From Terebella lapidaria (Eukaryota; Annelida; Polychaeta; Terebellida; Terebellidae): a DNA stretch of 64,000 bases. This document shows, piece by piece, positions 43,701 through 59,270 of the stretch. Under the pieces are notes generated by a model that had not been told where the DNA came from, did not search any database, and was given only the letters and a program-made list of their open reading frames with translations. Each line of letters begins with the position of its first letter. Position 1 is the stretch's first letter. Where the stretch lies: positions 39,194,120-39,258,119 of the forward strand of contig OX424563.1 of the NCBI GenBank assembly GCA_949152475.1. The letters are read 5' to 3'. The position numbers and the translations under genes were made by a program.

Positions 43701-46700
43701 CTCCACCGTACGATGGACATGTGATGCTCCACTGTACAATGGACATGTGACGCTCCACCGTATGATGGACATGCAAGGCTCCACTGTACAATGGACATGT
43801 GACACTCCACCGTACGATGGACATGCGACGCTCTACCGTAGGATGGACTAGCGAAGCTCCACCGTAAGATGGACATGTGACGCTCCACAGTACGATGGAC
43901 ATCTGACGCTCCACCGTACGATGGACATGTGATGCTCCACTGTACGATGGACATGTGACGCTCCACCGTACGATGGACATGGGACGCTCCAATGTACGAT
44001 GGACATGCGACGCTCCACTGTACGATGGACATGCGATGCTCCACTGTACGACGGACATGTGACGCTCCACTGTATGATGGACATGCGAGGTTCCACCGTA
44101 CGATGGACATGGGATGCTCCATCGTACGATGGACATGTGACGCTCCACCGTACGATCGACATGTGATGCTCCACCGTACGATGGACATGTGATGCTCCAT
44201 CGTACGATGGACATCTGACGCTCCACCGTACGATGGACATGCTATGCTCCACCGTACGATGGACATGTGACGCTCCACCGTACGATGGACACGGGACGCT
44301 CCACCGTACAATGGACATGTGACGCTCCATCGTACGATGGACATGCGACGCTATACTGAATGATGGACATGCGAGGCTCCACTGTAAGATGGACATGTGA
44401 CGCTCCACCGTATGATGGACATGCGACGCTCAATCGTACGATGGACATGGGATGCTCCACCGTATGATGGACATGTGACGCTCCACCGTACGATGGACAT
44501 GTGACGCTCCACTGTATGATGGACATGTGACGCTCCACCGTACGATGGACATGTGACGCTCCACTGTATGATGGAAATGCAAAGCTCCACTGTACGATGG
44601 ACATGTGACGCTCCATCGTACGATGGACATACGAGGCTCCATCGTAAGATGGACATGTGACGCTCCACTGTACAATGGACATGTGACGCTCCACCGTATG
44701 ATGGACATGCAAGGCTCCACTGTACAATGGACATGTGACACTCCACCGTACGATGGACATGCGACGCTCTACCGTAGGATGGACTAGCGAAGCTCCACCG
44801 TAAGATGGACATGTGACGCTCCACAGTACGATGGACATCTGACGCTCCACCGTACGATGGACATGCTATGCTCCAGCGTACGATAGACATGTGACGCTCC
44901 ACCGTACGATGGACATGGGACGCTCCACCGTATAATGGACATGTGACGCTCCACCGTACGATGGACATGAGACGCTCCACCGTATATGGACATGTGACGC
45001 TCCACCGTACGATGGACATGTGACGCTCCACTGTATGATGGACATGCAAAGCTCCACTGTACGATGGACATGTGACGCTCCACCGTACGATGGACATACG
45101 AGGCTCCACCGTAAGATGGACATGTGACACTCCGCTGTACGATGGACATGCGACGCTCCACTGTACGATGGACATGTTACGCTCCACCGTACGATGGACA
45201 TGCGACGCTCCATCGTACGATGGACATGGGATGCTCCACCGTATGATGGACATGTGACACTCCGCTGTACGATGGACATGCGACGATCCACTGTACGATG
45301 GACATGTTACGCTCCACCGTACGATGGACATGCGACGCTCCATCGTACGATGGACATGGGATGCTCCACCGTATGATGGACATGTGACACTCCACTGTAC
45401 GATGGATATGCGATGCTCCACCGTACGATGGACATGTGATGTTCCACCGTACGATGGACATCTGACGCTCCACCGTAGGATGGACATGTGACGCTCCACC
45501 GTACGATGGACATGTGATGCTCCACCGTACGATGGACATGGGATGCTCCATCGTACGATGGACAGGTGATGCTCCACCATACGATGGACATGCTATGCTC
45601 CACCGTACGATGGACATTTGACGCTCCACCGTACGATGGACATGAGACGCTCCACCGTACGATCGACATGCGATGCTTCACAGTACGATTGACATGTGAT
45701 GCTCCACTGTACGATGGACATCTAACGCTCCACCATACGATGGACATGAGATGCTCCACCGTACGATGGACATGTGACGCTCCACCGAATGATGGACATG
45801 CGAGGTTCCACCGTAAGATGGACATGTGACGCTCCACCGTACGATAGACATGCGATGCTCCACCGTACGATGGACATGTGATGCTCCACTGTACAATGGA
45901 CATGTGACGCTCCACCGTATGATGGACATGCAAGGCTCCACTGTACAATGGACATGTGACACTCCACCGTACGATGGACATGCGACGCTCTACCGTAGGA
46001 TGGACTAGCGAAGCTCCACCGTAAGATGGACATGTGACGCTCCACAGTACGATGGACATCTGACGCTCCACCGTACGATGGACATGCTATGCTCCAGCGT
46101 ACGATAGACATGTGACGCTCCACCGTACGATGGACATGGGACGCTCCACCGTATAATGGACATGTGACGCTCCACCGTACGATGGACATGAGACGCTCCA
46201 CCGTATATGGACATGTGACGCTCCACCGTACGATGGACATGTGACGCTCCACTGTATGATGGACATGCAAAGCTCCACTGTACGATGGACATGTGACGCT
46301 CCACCGTACGATGGACATACGAGGCTCCACCGTAAGATGGACATGTGACGCTCCACCGTACGATAGACATGCGATGCTCCACCGTACGATGGACATGTGA
46401 TGCTCCACTGTACAATGGACATGTGACGCTCCACCGTATGATGGACATGCAAGGCTCTACTGTACAATGGACATGTGACACTCCACCGTACGATGGACAT
46501 GCGACACTCTACCGTAGGATGGACTAGCGAAGCTCCACCGTAAGATGGACATGTGACGCTCCACCGTACGATGGACATCTGACGCTCCAAAGTACGATGG
46601 ACCTGCTATGCTCCAGCGTACGATAGACATGTGACGCTCCACCGTACGATGGACATGCGACGCTCTACCGTAGGATGGACTAGCGAAGCTCCACCGTAAG

Positions 46701-46901
46701 ATGGACATGTGACGCTCCACCGTACGATGGACATCTGACGCTCCACCGTACGATGGACATGCTATGCTCCAGCGTACGATAGACATGTGACGCTCCACCG
46801 TACGATGGACATGGGACGCTCCACCGTATAATGGACATGTGACGCTCCACCGTACGATGGACATGAGACGCTCCACCGTATATGGACATGTGACGCTCCA
46901 C
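40796..46901. repeat. 6,106-bp higher-order repeat, copy 2
   Basis: This is a full-length copy directly following copy 1, with four 25-bp units, as the arithmetic requires. It looks nearly identical to copy 1. A noticed difference is GACACTCTACCG near 46,502 against GACGCTCTACCG near 40,396, a CpG-to-CpA change. Confidence 0.85.
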
Positions 46902-49900
46902 CGTACGATGGACATGTGACGCTCCACTGTATGATGGACATGCAAAGCTCCACTGTACGATGGACATGTGACGCTCCACCGTACGATGGACATACGAGGC
47001 TCCACCGTAAGATGGACATGTGACGCTCCACTGTACAATGGACATGTGACGCTCCACCGTATGATGGACATGCAAGGCTCCACTGTACAATGGACATGGG
47101 ACTCTCCAACGAATGATGGACATGCGAGGCTCCACCATAAGATGGACATGTGACGCTCCACCGTACGATGGACATGCGACGCTCCACCGTACGATGGACA
47201 TGTGACGCTCCACCGAAGGATGGACATGTGATGCTCCACCGAAGGATGGACATGCGAGGCTCCACTGTAAGATGGACATGTTATGCTCCACCGTACGATG
47301 GACATGCGACGCTCCATCGTACGATGGACATGGGATGCTCCACCGTATGATGGACATGTGACACTCCACTGTACGATGGATATGCGATGCTCCACCGTAC
47401 GATGGACATGTGATGTTCCACCGTACGATGGACATCTGACGCTCCACCGTAGGATGGACATGTGACGCTCCACCGTACGATGGACATGTGATGCTCCACC
47501 GTACGATGGACATGGGATGCTCCATCGTACGATGGACATGTGATGCTCCACCATACGATGGACATGCTATGCTCTACCATACGATGGACATGTGACGCTC
47601 CACCGTACGATGGACATGAGACGCTCCACCGTACGATCGACATGCGATGTTTCACAGTACGATTGACATGTGATGCTCCACTGTACGATGGACATCTAAC
47701 GCTCCACCATACGATGGACATGAGATGCTCCACCGTACGATGGACATGTGACGCTCCACCGAATGATGGACATGCGAGGTTCCACCGTAAGATGGACATG
47801 TGACGCTCCACCGTACGATAGACATGCGATGCTCCACCGTACGATGGACATGTGACGCTCCACTGTACAATGGACATGTGACGCTCCACCGTATGATGGA
47901 CATGCAAGGCTCCACTGTACAATGGACATGTGACACTCCACCGTACGATGGACATGCGACGCTCTACCGTAGGATGGACTAGCGAAGCTCCACCGTCCGA
48001 TGGACATGTGACGCTCCACTGTACAATGGACATGTGACGCTCCACCGTATGATGGACATGCAAGGCTCCACGGTACAATGGACATGTGACACTCCACCGT
48101 ACGATGGACATGCGACGCTCTACCGTAGGATGGACTAGCGAAGCTCCACCGTAAGATGGACATCTGACGCTCCACCGTACGATGGACATGTGATGCTCCA
48201 CTGTACGATGGACATGTGACGCTCCACCGTACGATGGACATGGGACGCTCCAATGTACGATGGACATGCGACGCTCCACTGTACGATGGACATGCGATGC
48301 TCCACTGTACGACGGACATGTGACGCTCCACCTTACGATGGACATCTGACGCTCCACTGTACGATCGGCATGTGATGCTCCACTGTACAATGCACATGTG
48401 ACGCTCCACCGTATGATGGACATGCAAGGCTCCACTGTACAATGGACATGTGACACTCCACCGTACGATGGACATGCGACGCTCTACCGTAGGATGGACT
48501 AGCGAAGCTCCACCGTAAGATGGACATGTGACGCTCCACAGTACGATGGACATCTGACGCTCCACCGTACGATGGACATGTGATGCTCCACTGTACGATG
48601 GACATGTGATGCTCCACCGTACGATGGACATGGGACGCTCCAATGTACGATGGACATGCGACGCTCCACTGTACGATGGACATGCGATGCTCCACTGTAC
48701 GACGGACATGTGACGCTCCACTGTATGATGGACATGCGAGGTTCCACCGTACGATGGACATGGGATGCTCCATCGTACGATGGACATGTGACGCTCCACC
48801 GTACGATCGACATGCGATGCTCCACCGTACGATGGACATGTGATGCTCCATCGTACGATGGACATCTGACGCTCCACCGTACGATGGACATGCTATGCTC
48901 CACCGTACGATGGACATGTGACGCTCCACCGTACGATGGACATGGGACGCTCCACCGTACAATGGACATGTGACGCTCCATCGTACGATGGACATGTGAC
49001 GCTATACTGAATGATGGACATGCGAGGCTCCACCGTAAGATGGACATGTGACGCTCCACCATATGATGGACATGCGACGCTCAATCGTACGATGGACATG
49101 GGATGCTCCACCGTATGATGGACATGTGACGCTCCACCGTACGATGGACATGTGACGCTCCACTGTATGATGGACATGTGACGCTCCACCGTACGATGGA
49201 CATGTGACGCTCCACTGTATGATGGAAATGCAAAGCTCCACTGTACGATGGACATGTGACGCTCCACCGTACAATGGACATACGAGGCTCCATCGTAAGA
49301 TGGACATGTGACGCTCCACTGTACAATGGACATGTGACGCTCCACCGTATGATGGACATGCAAGGCTCCACTGTACAATGGACATGTGACACTCCACCGT
49401 ACGATGGACATGCGACGCTCTACCGTAGGATGGACTAGCGAAGCTCCATTGTAAAATGGACATGTGACGCTCCACAGTACGATGGACATCTGACGCTCCA
49501 CCGTACGATGGACATGCTATGCTCCAGCGTACGATAGACATGTGACGCTCCACCGTACGATGGACATGGGACGCTCCACCGTACAATGGACATGTGACGC
49601 TCCATCGTACGATGGACATGCGACGCTATACTGAATGATGGACATGCGAGGCTCCACTGTAAGATGGACATGTGACGCTCCACCGTATGATGGACATGCG
49701 ACGCTCAATCGTACGATGGACATGGGATGCTCCACCGTATGATGGACATGTGACGCTCCACCGTACGATGGACATGTGACGCTCCACTGTATGATGGACA
49801 TGTGACGCTCCACCGTACGATGGACATGTGACGCTCCACTGTATGATGGAAATGCAAAGCTCCACTGTACGATGGACATGTGACGCTCCATCGTACGATG

Positions 49901-52176
49901 GACATACGAGGCTCCATCGTAAGATGGACATGTGACGCTCCACTGTACAATGGACATGTGACGCTCCACCGTATGATGGACATGCAAGGCTCCACTGTAC
50001 AATGGACATGTGACACTCCACCGTACGATGGACATGCGACGCTCTACCGTAGGATGGACTAGCGAAGCTCCACCGTAAGATGGACATGTGACGCTCCACA
50101 GTACGATGGACATCTGACGCTCCACCGTACGATGGACATGCTATGCTCCAGCGTACGATAGACATGTGACGCTCCACCGTACGATGGACATGGGACGCTC
50201 CACCGTATAATGGACATGTGACGCTCCACCGTACGATGGACATGAGACGCTCCACCGTATATGGACATGTGACGCTCCACCGTACGATGGACATGTGACG
50301 CTCCACTGTATGATGGACATGCAAAGCTCCACTGTACGATGGACATGTGACGCTCCACCGTACGATGGACATACGAGGCTCCACCGTAAGATGGACATGT
50401 GACACTCCGCTGTACGATGGACATGCGACGCTCCACTGTACGATGGACATGTTACGCTCCACCGTACGATGGACATGCGACGCTCCATCGTACGATGGAC
50501 ATGGGATGCTCCACCGTATGATGGACATGTGACACTCCGCTGTACGATGGACATGCGACGATCCACTGTACGATGGACATGTTACGCTCCACCGTACGAT
50601 GGACATGCGACGCTCCATCGTACGATGGACATGGGATGCTCCACCGTATGATGGACATGTGACACTCCACTGTACGATGGATATGCGATGCTCCACCGTA
50701 CGATGGACATGTGATGTTCCACCGTACGATGGACATCTGACGCTCCACCGTAGGATGGACATGTGACGCTCCACCGTACGATGGACATGTGATGCTCCAC
50801 CGTACGATGGACATGGGATGCTCCATCGTACGATGGACAGGTGATGCTCCACCATACGATGGACATGCTATGCTCCACCGTTCGATGGACATTTGACGCT
50901 CCACCGTACGATGGACATGAGACGCTCCACCGTACGATCGACATGCGATGCTTCACAGTACGATTGACATGTGATGCTCCACTGTACGATGGACATCTAA
51001 CGCTCCACCATACGATGGACATGAGATGCTCCACCGTACGATGGACATGTGACGCTCCACCGAATGATGGACATGCGAGGTTCCACCGTAAGATGGACAT
51101 GTGACGCTCCACCGTACGATAGACATGCGATGCTCCACCGTACGATGGACATGTGATGCTCCACTGTACAATGGACATGTGACGCTCCACCGTATGATGG
51201 ACATGCAAGGCTCCACTGTACAATGGACATGTGACACTCCACCGTACGATGGACATGCGACGCTCTACCGTAGGATGGACTAGCGAAGCTCCACCGTAAG
51301 ATGGACATGTGACGCTCCACAGTACGATGGACATCTGACGCTCCACCGTACGATGGACATGCTATGCTCCAGCGTACGATAGACATGTGACGCTCCACCG
51401 TACGATGGACATGGGACGCTCCACCGTATAATGGACATGTGACGCTCCACCGTACGATGGACATGAGACGCTCCACCGTATATGGACATGTGACGCTCCA
51501 CCGTACGATGGACATGTGACGCTCCACTGTATGATGGACATGCAAAGCTCCACTGTACGATGGACATGTGACGCTCCACCGTACGATGGACATACGAGGC
51601 TCCACCGTAAGATGGACATGTGACGCTCCACCGTACGATAGACATGCGATGCTCCACCGTACGATGGACATGTGATGCTCCACTGTACAATGGACATGTG
51701 ACGCTCCACCGTATGATGGACATGCAAGGCTCTACTGTACAATGGACATGTGACACTCCACCGTACGATGGACATGCGACGCTCTACCGTAGGATGGACT
51801 AGCGAAGCTCCACCGTAAGATGGACATGTGACGCTCCACCGTACGATGGACATCTGACGCTCCAAAGTACGATGGACCTGCTATGCTCCAGCGTACGATA
51901 GACATGTGACGCTCCACCGTACGATGGACATGCGACGCTCTACCGTAGGATGGACTAGCGAAGCTCCACCGTAAGATGGACATGTGACGCTCCACCGTAC
52001 GATGGACATCTGACGCTCCACCGTACGATGGACATGCTATGCTCCAGCGTACGATAGACATGTGACGCTCCACCGTACGATGGACATGGGACGCTCCACC
52101 GTATAATGGACATGTGACGCTCCACCGTACGATGGACATGAGACGCTCCACCGTATATGGACATGTGACGCTCCAC
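46902..52176. repeat. 6.1-kb repeat, copy 3, with 831-bp internal deletion
   Basis: The copy is 5,275 bp (203 x 26 - 3), 831 bp (32 x 26 - 1) shorter than the standard. The join is at about 49,561-49,590. There a unit like 43,450 (GGGACGCTCCACCGTATAATGG context) is fused to one like 44,290 (GGGACGCTCCACCGTACAATGG), so the breakpoint sits inside almost identical units. It carries CCACCGTCCGATGG near 47,989 and CCACGGTACAATGG near 48,069, variants shared with copies 4 and 5 but not with copies 1 and 2. Confidence 0.82.
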
Positions 52177-55100
52177 CGTACGATGGACATGTGACGCTCC
52201 ACTGTATGATGGACATGCAAAGCTCCACTGTACGATGGACATGTGACGCTCCACCGTACGATGGACATACGAGGCTCCACCGTAAGATGGACATGTGACG
52301 CTCCACTGTACAATGGACATGTGACGCTCCACCGTATGATGGACATGCAAGGCTCCACTGTACAATGGACATGGGACGCTCCAACGAATGATGGACATGC
52401 GAGGCTCCACCATAAGATGGACATGTGACGCTCCACCGTACGATGGACATGCGACGCTCCACCGTACGATGGACATGTGACGCTCCACCGAAGGATGGAC
52501 ATGTGATGCTCCACCGAAGGATGGACATGCGAGGCTCCACTGTAAGATGGACATGTTATGCTCCACCGTACGATGGACATGCGACGCTCCATCGTACGAT
52601 GGACATGGGATGCTCCACCGTATGATGGACATGTGACACTCCACTGTACGATGGATATGCGATGCTCCACCGTACGATGGACATGTGATGTTCCACCGTA
52701 CGATGGACATCTGACGCTCCACCGTAGGATGGACATGTGACGCTCCACCGTACGATGGACATGTGATGCTCCACCGTACGATGGACATGGGATGCTCCAT
52801 CGTACGATGGACATGTGATGCTCCACCATACGATGGACATGCTATGCTCTACCATACGATGGACATGTGACGCTCCACCGTACGATGGACATGAGACGCT
52901 CCACCGTACGATCGACATGCGATGTTTCACAGTACGATTGACATGTGATGCTCCACTGTACGATGGACATCTAACGCTCCACCATACGATGGACATGAGA
53001 TGCTCCACCGTACGATGGACATGTGACGCTCCACCGAATGATGGACATGCGAGGTTCCACCGTAAGATGGACATGTGACGCTCCACCGTACGATAGACAT
53101 GCGATGCTCCACCGTACGATGGACATGTGACGCTCCACTGTACAATGGACATGTGACGCTCCACCGTATGATGGACATGCAAGGCTCCACTGTACAATGG
53201 ACATGTGACACTCCACCGTACGATGGACATGCGACGCTCTACCGTAGGATGGACTAGCGAAGCTCCACCGTCCGATGGACATGTGACGCTCCACTGTACA
53301 ATGGACATGTGACGCTCCACCGTATGATGGACATGCAAGGCTCCACGGTACAATGGACATGTGACACTCCACCGTACGATGGACATGCGACGCTCTACCG
53401 TAGGATGGACTAGCGAAGCTCCACCGTAAGATGGACATCTGACGCTCCACCGTACGATGGACATGTGATGCTCCACTGTACGATGGACATGTGACGCTCC
53501 ACCGTACGATGGACATGGGACGCTCCAATGTACGATGGACATGTGACACTCCACCGTACGATGGACATGCGACGCTCTACCGTAGGATGGACTAGCGAAG
53601 CTCCACCGTAAAATGGACATGTGACGCTCCACAGTACGATGGACATCTGACGCTCCACCGTACGATGGACATGTGACGCTCCACTGTATGATGGACATGT
53701 GACGCTCCACCGTACGATGGACATGTGACGCTCCACTGTATGATGGAAATGCAAAGCTCCACTGTACGATGGACATGTGACGCTCCATCGTACGATGGAC
53801 ATACGAGGCTCCATCGTAAGATGGACATGTGACGCTCCACTGTACAATGGACATGTGACGCTCCACCGTATGATGGACATGCAAGGCTCCACTGTACAAT
53901 GGACATGTGACACTCCACCGTACGATGGACATGCGACGCTCTACCGTAGGATGGACTAGCGAAGCTCCACCGTAAGATGGACATGTGACGCTCCACAGTA
54001 CGATGGACATCTGACGCTCCACCGTACGATGGACATGCTATGCTCCAGCGTACGATAGACATGTGACGCTCCACCGTACGATGGACATGGGACGCTCCAC
54101 CGTATAATGGACATGTGACGCTCCACCGTACGATGGACATGAGACGCTCCACCGTATATGGACATGTGACGCTCCACCGTACGATGGACATGTGACGCTC
54201 CACTGTATGATGGACATGCAAAGCTCCACTGTACGATGGACATGTGACGCTCCACCGTACGATGGACATACGAGGCTCCACCGTAAGATGGACATGTGAC
54301 ACTCCGCTGTACGATGGACATGCGACGCTCCACTGTACGATGGACATGTTACGCTCCACCGTACGATGGACATGCGACGCTCCATCGTACGATGGACATG
54401 GGATGCTCCACCGTATGATGGACATGTGACACTCCGCTGTACGATGGACATGCGACGATCCACTGTACGATGGACATGTTACGCTCCACCGTACGATGGA
54501 CATGCGACGCTCCATCGTACGATGGACATGGGATGCTCCACCGTATGATGGACATGTGACACTCCACTGTACGATGGATATGCGATGCTCCACCGTACGA
54601 TGGACATGTGATGTTCCACCGTACGATGGACATCTGACGCTCCACCGTAGGATGGACATGTGACGCTCCACCGTACGATGGACATGTGATGCTCCACCGT
54701 ACGATGGACATGGGATGCTCCATCGTACGATGGACAGGTGATGCTCCACCATACGATGGACATGCTATGCTCCACCGTTCGATGGACATTTGACGCTCCA
54801 CCGTACGATGGACATGAGACGCTCCACCGTACGATCGACATGCGATGCTTCACAGTACGATTGACATGTGATGCTCCACTGTACGATGGACATCTAACGC
54901 TCCACCATACGATGGACATGAGATGCTCCACCGTACGATGGACATGTGACGCTCCACCGAATGATGGACATGCGAGGTTCCACCGTAAGATGGACATGTG
55001 ACGCTCCACCGTACGATAGACATGCGATGCTCCACCGTACGATGGACATGTGATGCTCCACTGTACAATGGACATGTGACGCTCCACCGTATGATGGACA

Positions 55101-56073
55101 TGCAAGGCTCCACTGTACAATGGACATGTGACACTCCACCGTACGATGGACATGCGACGCTCTACCGTAGGATGGACTAGCGAAGCTCCACCGTAAGATG
55201 GACATGTGACGCTCCACAGTACGATGGACATCTGACGCTCCACCGTACGATGGACATGCTATGCTCCAGCGTACGATAGACATGTGACGCTCCACCGTAC
55301 GATGGACATGGGACGCTCCACCGTATAATGGACATGTGACGCTCCACCGTACGATGGACATGAGACACTCCACCGTATATGGACATGTGACGCTCCACCG
55401 TACGATGGACATGTGACGCTCCACTGTATGATGGACATGCAAAGCTCCACTGTACGATGGACATGTGACGCTCCACCGTACGATGGACATACGAGGCTCC
55501 ACCGTAAGATGGACATGTGACGCTCCACCGTACGATAGACATGCGATGCTCCACCGTACGATGGACATGTGATGCTCCACTGTACAATGGACATGTGACG
55601 CTCCACCGTATGATGGACATGCAAGGCTCTACTGTACAATGGACATGTGACACTCCACCGTACGATGGACATGCGACGCTCTACCGTAGGATGGACTAGC
55701 GAAGCTCCACCGTAAGATGGACATGTGACGCTCCACCGTACGATGGACATCTGACGCTCCAAAGTACGATGGACCTGCTATGCTCCAGCGTACGATAGAC
55801 ATGTGACGCTCCACCGTACGATGGACATGCGACGCTCTACCGTAGGATGGACTAGCGAAGCTCCACCGTAAGATGGACATGTGACGCTCCACCGTACGAT
55901 GGACATCTGACGCTCCACCGTACGATGGACATGCTATGCTCCAGCGTACGATAGACATGTGACGCTCCACCGTACGATGGACATGGGACGCTCCACCGTA
56001 TAATGGACATGTGACGCTCCACCGTACGATGGACATGAGACGCTCCACCGTATATGGACATGTGACGCTCCAC
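52177..56073. repeat. 6.1-kb repeat, copy 4, with 2,209 bp deleted
   Basis: The copy is 3,897 bp (150 x 26 - 3), 2,209 bp (85 x 26 - 1) below standard. Two in-phase joins explain the loss. Near 53,541 a CCAATGTACG unit leads directly into CATGTGACACTCC. Near 53,660-53,672 a CATCTGACG unit leads into a CATGTGACG, CCACTGTATG run. It shares CCGTTCGATGG (near 54,776) with copy 3 (near 50,879), and the CCGTAAAATGG unit near 53,608 with copy 5 near 58,623. Confidence 0.8.
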
Positions 56074-59000
56074 CGTACGATGGACATGTGACGCTCCACT
56101 GTATGATGGACATGCAAAGCTCCACTGTACGATGGACATGTGACGCTCCACCGTACGATGGACATACGAGGCTCCACCGTAAGATGGACATGTGACGCTC
56201 CACTGTACAATGGACATGTGACGCTCCACCGTATGATGGACATGCAAGGCTCCACTGTACAATGGACATGGGACGCTCCAACGAATGATGGACATGCGAG
56301 GCTCCACCATAAGATGGACATGTGACGCTCCACCGTACGATGGACATGCGACGCTCCACCGTACGATGGACATGTGACGCTCCACCGAAGGATGGACATG
56401 TGATGCTCCACCGAAGGATGGACATGCGAGGCTCCACTGTAAGATGGACATGTTATGCTCCACCGTACGATGGACATGCGACGCTCCATCGTACGATGGA
56501 CATGGGATGCTCCACCGTATGATGGACATGTGACACTCCACTGTACGATGGATATGCGATGCTCCACCGTACGATGGACATGTGATGTTCCACCGTACGA
56601 TGGACATCTGACGCTCCACCGTAGGATGGACATGTGACGCTCCACCGTACGATGGACATGTGATGCTCCACCGTACGATGGACATGGGATGCTCCATCGT
56701 ACGATGGACATGTGATGCTCCACCATACGATGGACATGCTATGCTCTACCATACGATGGACATGTGACGCTCCACCGTACGATGGACATGAGACGCTCCA
56801 CCGTACGATCGACATGCGATGTTTCACAGTACGATTGACATGTGATGCTCCACTGTACGATGGACATCTAACGCTCCACCATACGATGGACATGAGATGC
56901 TCCACCGTACGATGGACATGTGACGCTCCACCGAATGATGGACATGCGAGGTTCCACCGTAAGATGGACATGTGACGCTCCACCGTACGATAGACATGCG
57001 ATGCTCCACCGTACGATGGACATGTGACGCTCCACTGTACAATGGACATGTGACGCTCCACCGTATGATGGACATGCAAGGCTCCACTGTACAATGGACA
57101 TGTGACACTCCACCGTACGATGGACATGCGACGCTCTACCGTAGGATGGACTAGCGAAGCTCCACCGTCCGATGGACATGTGACGCTCCACTGTACAATG
57201 GACATGTGACGCTCCACCGTATGATGGACATGCAAGGCTCCACGGTACAATGGACATGTGACACTCCACCGTACGATGGACATGCGACGCTCTACCGTAG
57301 GATGGACTAGCGAAGCTCCACCGTAAGATGGACATCTGACGCTCCACCGTACGATGGACATGTGATGCTCCACTGTACGATGGACATGTGACGCTCCACC
57401 GTACGATGGACATGGGACGCTCCAATGTACGATGGACATGCGACGCTCCACTGTACGATGGACATGCGATGCTCCACTGTACGACGGACATGTGACGCTC
57501 CACCTTACGATGGACATCTGACGCTCCACTGTACGATCGGCATGTGATGCTCCACTGTACAATGCACATGTGACGCTCCACCGTATGATGGACATGCAAG
57601 GCTCCACTGTACAATGGACATGTGACACTCCACCGTACGATGGACATGCGACGCTCTACCGTAGGATGGACTAGCGAAGCTCCACCGTAAGATGGACATG
57701 TGACGCTCCACAGTACGATGGACATCTGACGCTCCACCGTACGATGGACATGTGATGCTCCACTGTACGATGGACATGTGATGCTCCACCGTACAATGGA
57801 CATGGGACGCTCCAATGTACGATGGACATGCGACGCTCCACTGTACGATGGACATGCGATGCTCCACTGTACGACGGACATGTGACGCTCCACTGTATGA
57901 TGGACATGCGAGGTTCCACCGTACGATGGACATGGGATGCTCCATCGTACGATGGACATGTGACGCTCCACCGTACGATCGACATGCGATGCTCCACCGT
58001 ACGATGGACATGTGATGCTCCATCGTACGATGGACATCTGACGCTCCACCGTACGATGGACATGCTATGCTCCACCGTACGATGGACATGTGACGCTCCA
58101 CCGTACGATGGACATGGGACGCTCCACCGTACAATGGACATGTGACGCTCCATCGTACGATGGACATGTGACGCTATACTGAATGATGGACATGCGAGGC
58201 TCCACCGTAAGATGGACATGTGACGCTCCACCATATGATGGACATGCGACGCTCAATCGTACGATGGACATGGGATGCTCCACCGTATGATGGACATGTG
58301 ACGCTCCACCGTACGATGGACATGTGACGCTCCACTGTATGATGGACATGTGACGCTCCACCGTACGATGGACATGTGACGCTCCACTGTATGATGGAAA
58401 TGCAAAGCTCCACTGTACGATGGACATGTGACGCTCCACCGTACAATGGACATACGAGGCTCCATCGTAAGATGGACATGTGACGCTCCACTGTACAATG
58501 GACATGTGACGCTCCACCGTATGATGGACATGCAAGGCTCCACTGTACAATGGACATGTGACACTCCACCGTACGATGGACATGCGACGCTCTACCGTAG
58601 GATGGACTAGCGAAGCTCCACCGTAAAATGGACATGTGACGCTCCACAGTACGATGGACATCTGACGCTCCACCGTACGATGGACATGCTATGCTCCAGC
58701 GTACGATAGACATGTGACGCTCCACCGTACGATGGACATGGGACGCTCCACCGTATAATGGACATGTGACGCTCCACCGTACGATGGACATGAGATGCTC
58801 CACCGTATATGGACATGTGACGCTCCACCGTACGATGGACATGTGACGCTCCACTGTATGATGGACATGCAAAGCTCCACTGTACGATGGACATGTGACG
58901 CTCCACCGTACGATGGACATACGAGGCTCCACCGTAAGATGGACATGTGACGCTCCACCGTACGATAGACATGCGATGCTCCACCGTACGATGGACATGT

Positions 59001-59270
59001 GATGCTCCACTGTACAATGGACATGTGACGCTCCACGGTATGATGGACATGCAAGGCTCCACTGTACAATGGACATGTGACACTCCACCGTACGATGGAC
59101 ATGCGACGCTCTACCGTAGGATGGACTAGCGAAGCTCCACCGTAAGATGGACATGTGACGCTCCACAGTACGATGGACATCTGACGCTCCACCGTACGAT
59201 GGACATGTGATGCTCCACTGTACGAAGTACATGTGACGCTCCACCGTACGATGGACATGGGACGCTCCAA

